DNA of 5,955 bases from Promethearchaeota archaeon (lineage in GTDB: Archaea; Asgardarchaeota; Lokiarchaeia; Sigynarchaeales; SOKP01): NCBI GenBank assembly GCA_019057735.1, contig JAHLWV010000145.1, forward strand, positions 1-5,955. Reading direction: 5' to 3'. The notes under the pieces were generated by a model. It worked only from the letters and a program-made list of their open reading frames with translations. It was not told the DNA's origin and did not search any database. A program made the translations under genes and the position numbers. Below are positions 4,940-5,955 of this stretch, in pieces (positions within the stretch are counted from its first letter, which is position 1; the number at the start of each line of letters is the position of its first letter).

Positions 4940-5955
4940 ATGATCCCCTCTATTGAATGGACATCCGATAATAAAGTAAAGATGATCGATCAAACTATTC
5001 TACCTCATAAACTTGAGTTTTTAGTGTTTGATGATTTTAAAGCCGTCGCAAATTCTATCAAAGTTATGAACATAAGAGGTGCGCCTGCTATTGGCGTAGC
5101 AGCTGCAATGGGAATGGCCTTAGCAACAATAGAATATAAAGAACTTGCCAAGGAAAACTTCCTGAAAAAAATGGAGCAAGCTGCTGATATAATACGTAAT
5201 ACAAGACCTACAGCCTCTAATCTTTTTTGGGCAGTAAATAGAATCTTGAAGATAATCAAAGATTTCCCCGATAATCCTTCTAATATCTCTGATCTTGTCG
5301 TTGAAGAAGTCAAATTAATGGCACAAGAAGATATAAATGTTAATAAAAACATAGGTAAAAATGGTGCTGCTTTGTTGCAAGATGGAGATGTGGTTCTAAC
5401 ACACTGTAATGCGGGATCTTTGGCTACAGTTCAATACGGTACAGCTTTAGCACCAATTAGAGCCGCTATCGAACTGGGAAAGGAAATTAGCGTTATCGCG
5501 GACGAAACGAGGCCAAGGTTACAAGGTGCAAGATTAACTGCATATGAACTTCAATACGATAATATTCCCGTCAAAGTTATTTCTGATACTTCTTCTGGAC
5601 TTTTGATGATGCTTGGAAAGGTAAACAAAGTAATTGTTGGCACTGACAGAGTCACATCAGACGCAGTTTTTAATAAAATTGGGACTTATTTAGTTGCCTT
5701 GGCAGCATTTGATAATGGAATTCCATTTTATGTTGCCGCTCCAACATCTACCTTATCTCTTCATGAAACGATTGAAGATGTTACTATAGAGCAAAGAGAT
5801 AGTAGTGAAGTAGAAAACATACTTGGAAAAGTGCAAATCGTCCCTAAAGGTGTTGAATGCTTAAATTATGCGTTCGATATAACCCCCTTTAGATTAGTAT
5901 CTGGTGTTATTACAGAAGACGGAGTTTTTACACCAGAAGAATTATTAAAAAAGTA
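4940..5955 (+). CDS. mtnA: S-methyl-5-thioribose-1-phosphate isomerase (3' end cut at the window edge)
   Basis: 338 codons plus the bases TA are visible; the family is about 340-350 residues, so the TA is probably the first two bases of a stop codon. MtnA converts the aldose 5-methylthioribose-1-phosphate to 5-methylthioribulose-1-phosphate in cytoplasmic salvage of methylthioadenosine. It belongs to the eIF2B-alpha/beta/delta-like superfamily. Visible marks are MNIRGAPAIG (43-52), TRPTA with NLFWAVNRI, THCNAGSLATV (154-164) containing the catalytic cysteine C156, DETRPRLQGARL (188-199), GTDRVTSDAVFNKIGTY (234-250) containing the catalytic acid D241, and NYAFDITP (309-316). C156 and D241 correspond to Cys160 and Asp240 of the Bacillus subtilis enzyme. 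RGAPAIG and CNAGSLATV favour MtnA over ribose-1,5-bisphosphate isomerase or a translation factor subunit. It lies 36 nt after etfA and may have its own promoter. Confidence 0.92.
   Translation, partial: MIPSIEWTSDNKVKMIDQTILPHKLEFLVFDDFKAVANSIKVMNIRGAPAIGVAAAMGMALATIEYKELAKENFLKKMEQAADIIRNTRPTASNLFWAVNRILKIIKDFPDNPSNISDLVVEEVKLMAQEDINVNKNIGKNGAALLQDGDVVLTHCNAGSLATVQYGTALAPIRAAIELGKEISVIADETRPRLQGARLTAYELQYDNIPVKVISDTSSGLLMMLGKVNKVIVGTDRVTSDAVFNKIGTYLVALAAFDNGIPFYVAAPTSTLSLHETIEDVTIEQRDSSEVENILGKVQIVPKGVECLNYAFDITPFRLVSGVITEDGVFTPEELLKK

Noticed and set aside
5005..5352. Minus-strand open frame of 115 codons
   Set aside because: It is antisense to the N-terminal half of mtnA, which has strong motifs in the plus frame.
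1..5955. CRISPR arrays, tRNA or rRNA genes, insertion sequences
   Set aside because: I saw no spaced direct repeats, cloverleaf-like sequence, rRNA sequence, transposase motif or terminal inverted repeats anywhere in the window; it is almost fully occupied by metabolic genes.
4940..5955. Assignment as a translation initiation factor 2B subunit
   Set aside because: The RGAPAIG N-terminal motif, the catalytic CNAG cysteine and D241 are all present, which indicates the MtnA isomerase and not a regulatory eIF2B-like subunit.

Overview
The window is AT-rich and most likely comes from an archaeon. It has TATA-box-like elements at archaeal spacing, ATG/GTG/TTG starts, weak or absent Shine-Dalgarno sites at some starts, and a UbiA-type prenyltransferase resembling the archaeal membrane-lipid enzyme. 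An anaerobic lineage such as an Asgard-type or another mesophilic archaeon would fit, but this is inference: no rRNA or other taxonomic marker is present.

Layout. Positions 1-1025 (minus strand) hold two co-directional genes read leftward: a UbiA-family prenyltransferase (156-1025), then, after 21 nt, the first 44 codons of a DUF1848-type protein that runs off the left edge. Positions 1026-1186 are a divergent intergenic region with back-to-back TATA-like elements. Positions 1187-4903 (plus strand) are a tight three-gene operon: a GlcD/lactate-dehydrogenase-type FAD-linked oxidoreductase, the electron transfer flavoprotein beta subunit (3 nt later), and the alpha subunit carrying an N-terminal two-cluster [4Fe-4S] ferredoxin domain (6 nt later). 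After a 36-nt T/A-rich gap comes mtnA (4940 to the right edge), a 5-methylthioribose-1-phosphate isomerase complete except possibly for its stop codon.

How the genes work together. The FAD dehydrogenase/EtfB/ferredoxin-EtfA trio has the parts of the electron-confurcating lactate dehydrogenase known from acetogenic bacteria (Ldh-EtfAB of Acetobacterium woodii). There, reduced ferredoxin pays for the uphill transfer of lactate electrons to NAD+. The EtfB here has the GDTAQV-type nucleotide motif seen in bifurcating ETFs and not the DDCNQT form of canonical ETFs. EtfA has eight ferredoxin cysteines plus the alpha-FAD site. A soluble, ferredoxin- and NAD-coupled 2-hydroxyacid dehydrogenase is therefore the best reading; the substrate cannot be fixed from sequence. 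The prenyltransferase and mtnA look like neighbours with separate functions (membrane lipid or isoprenoid synthesis, and methylthioadenosine salvage).
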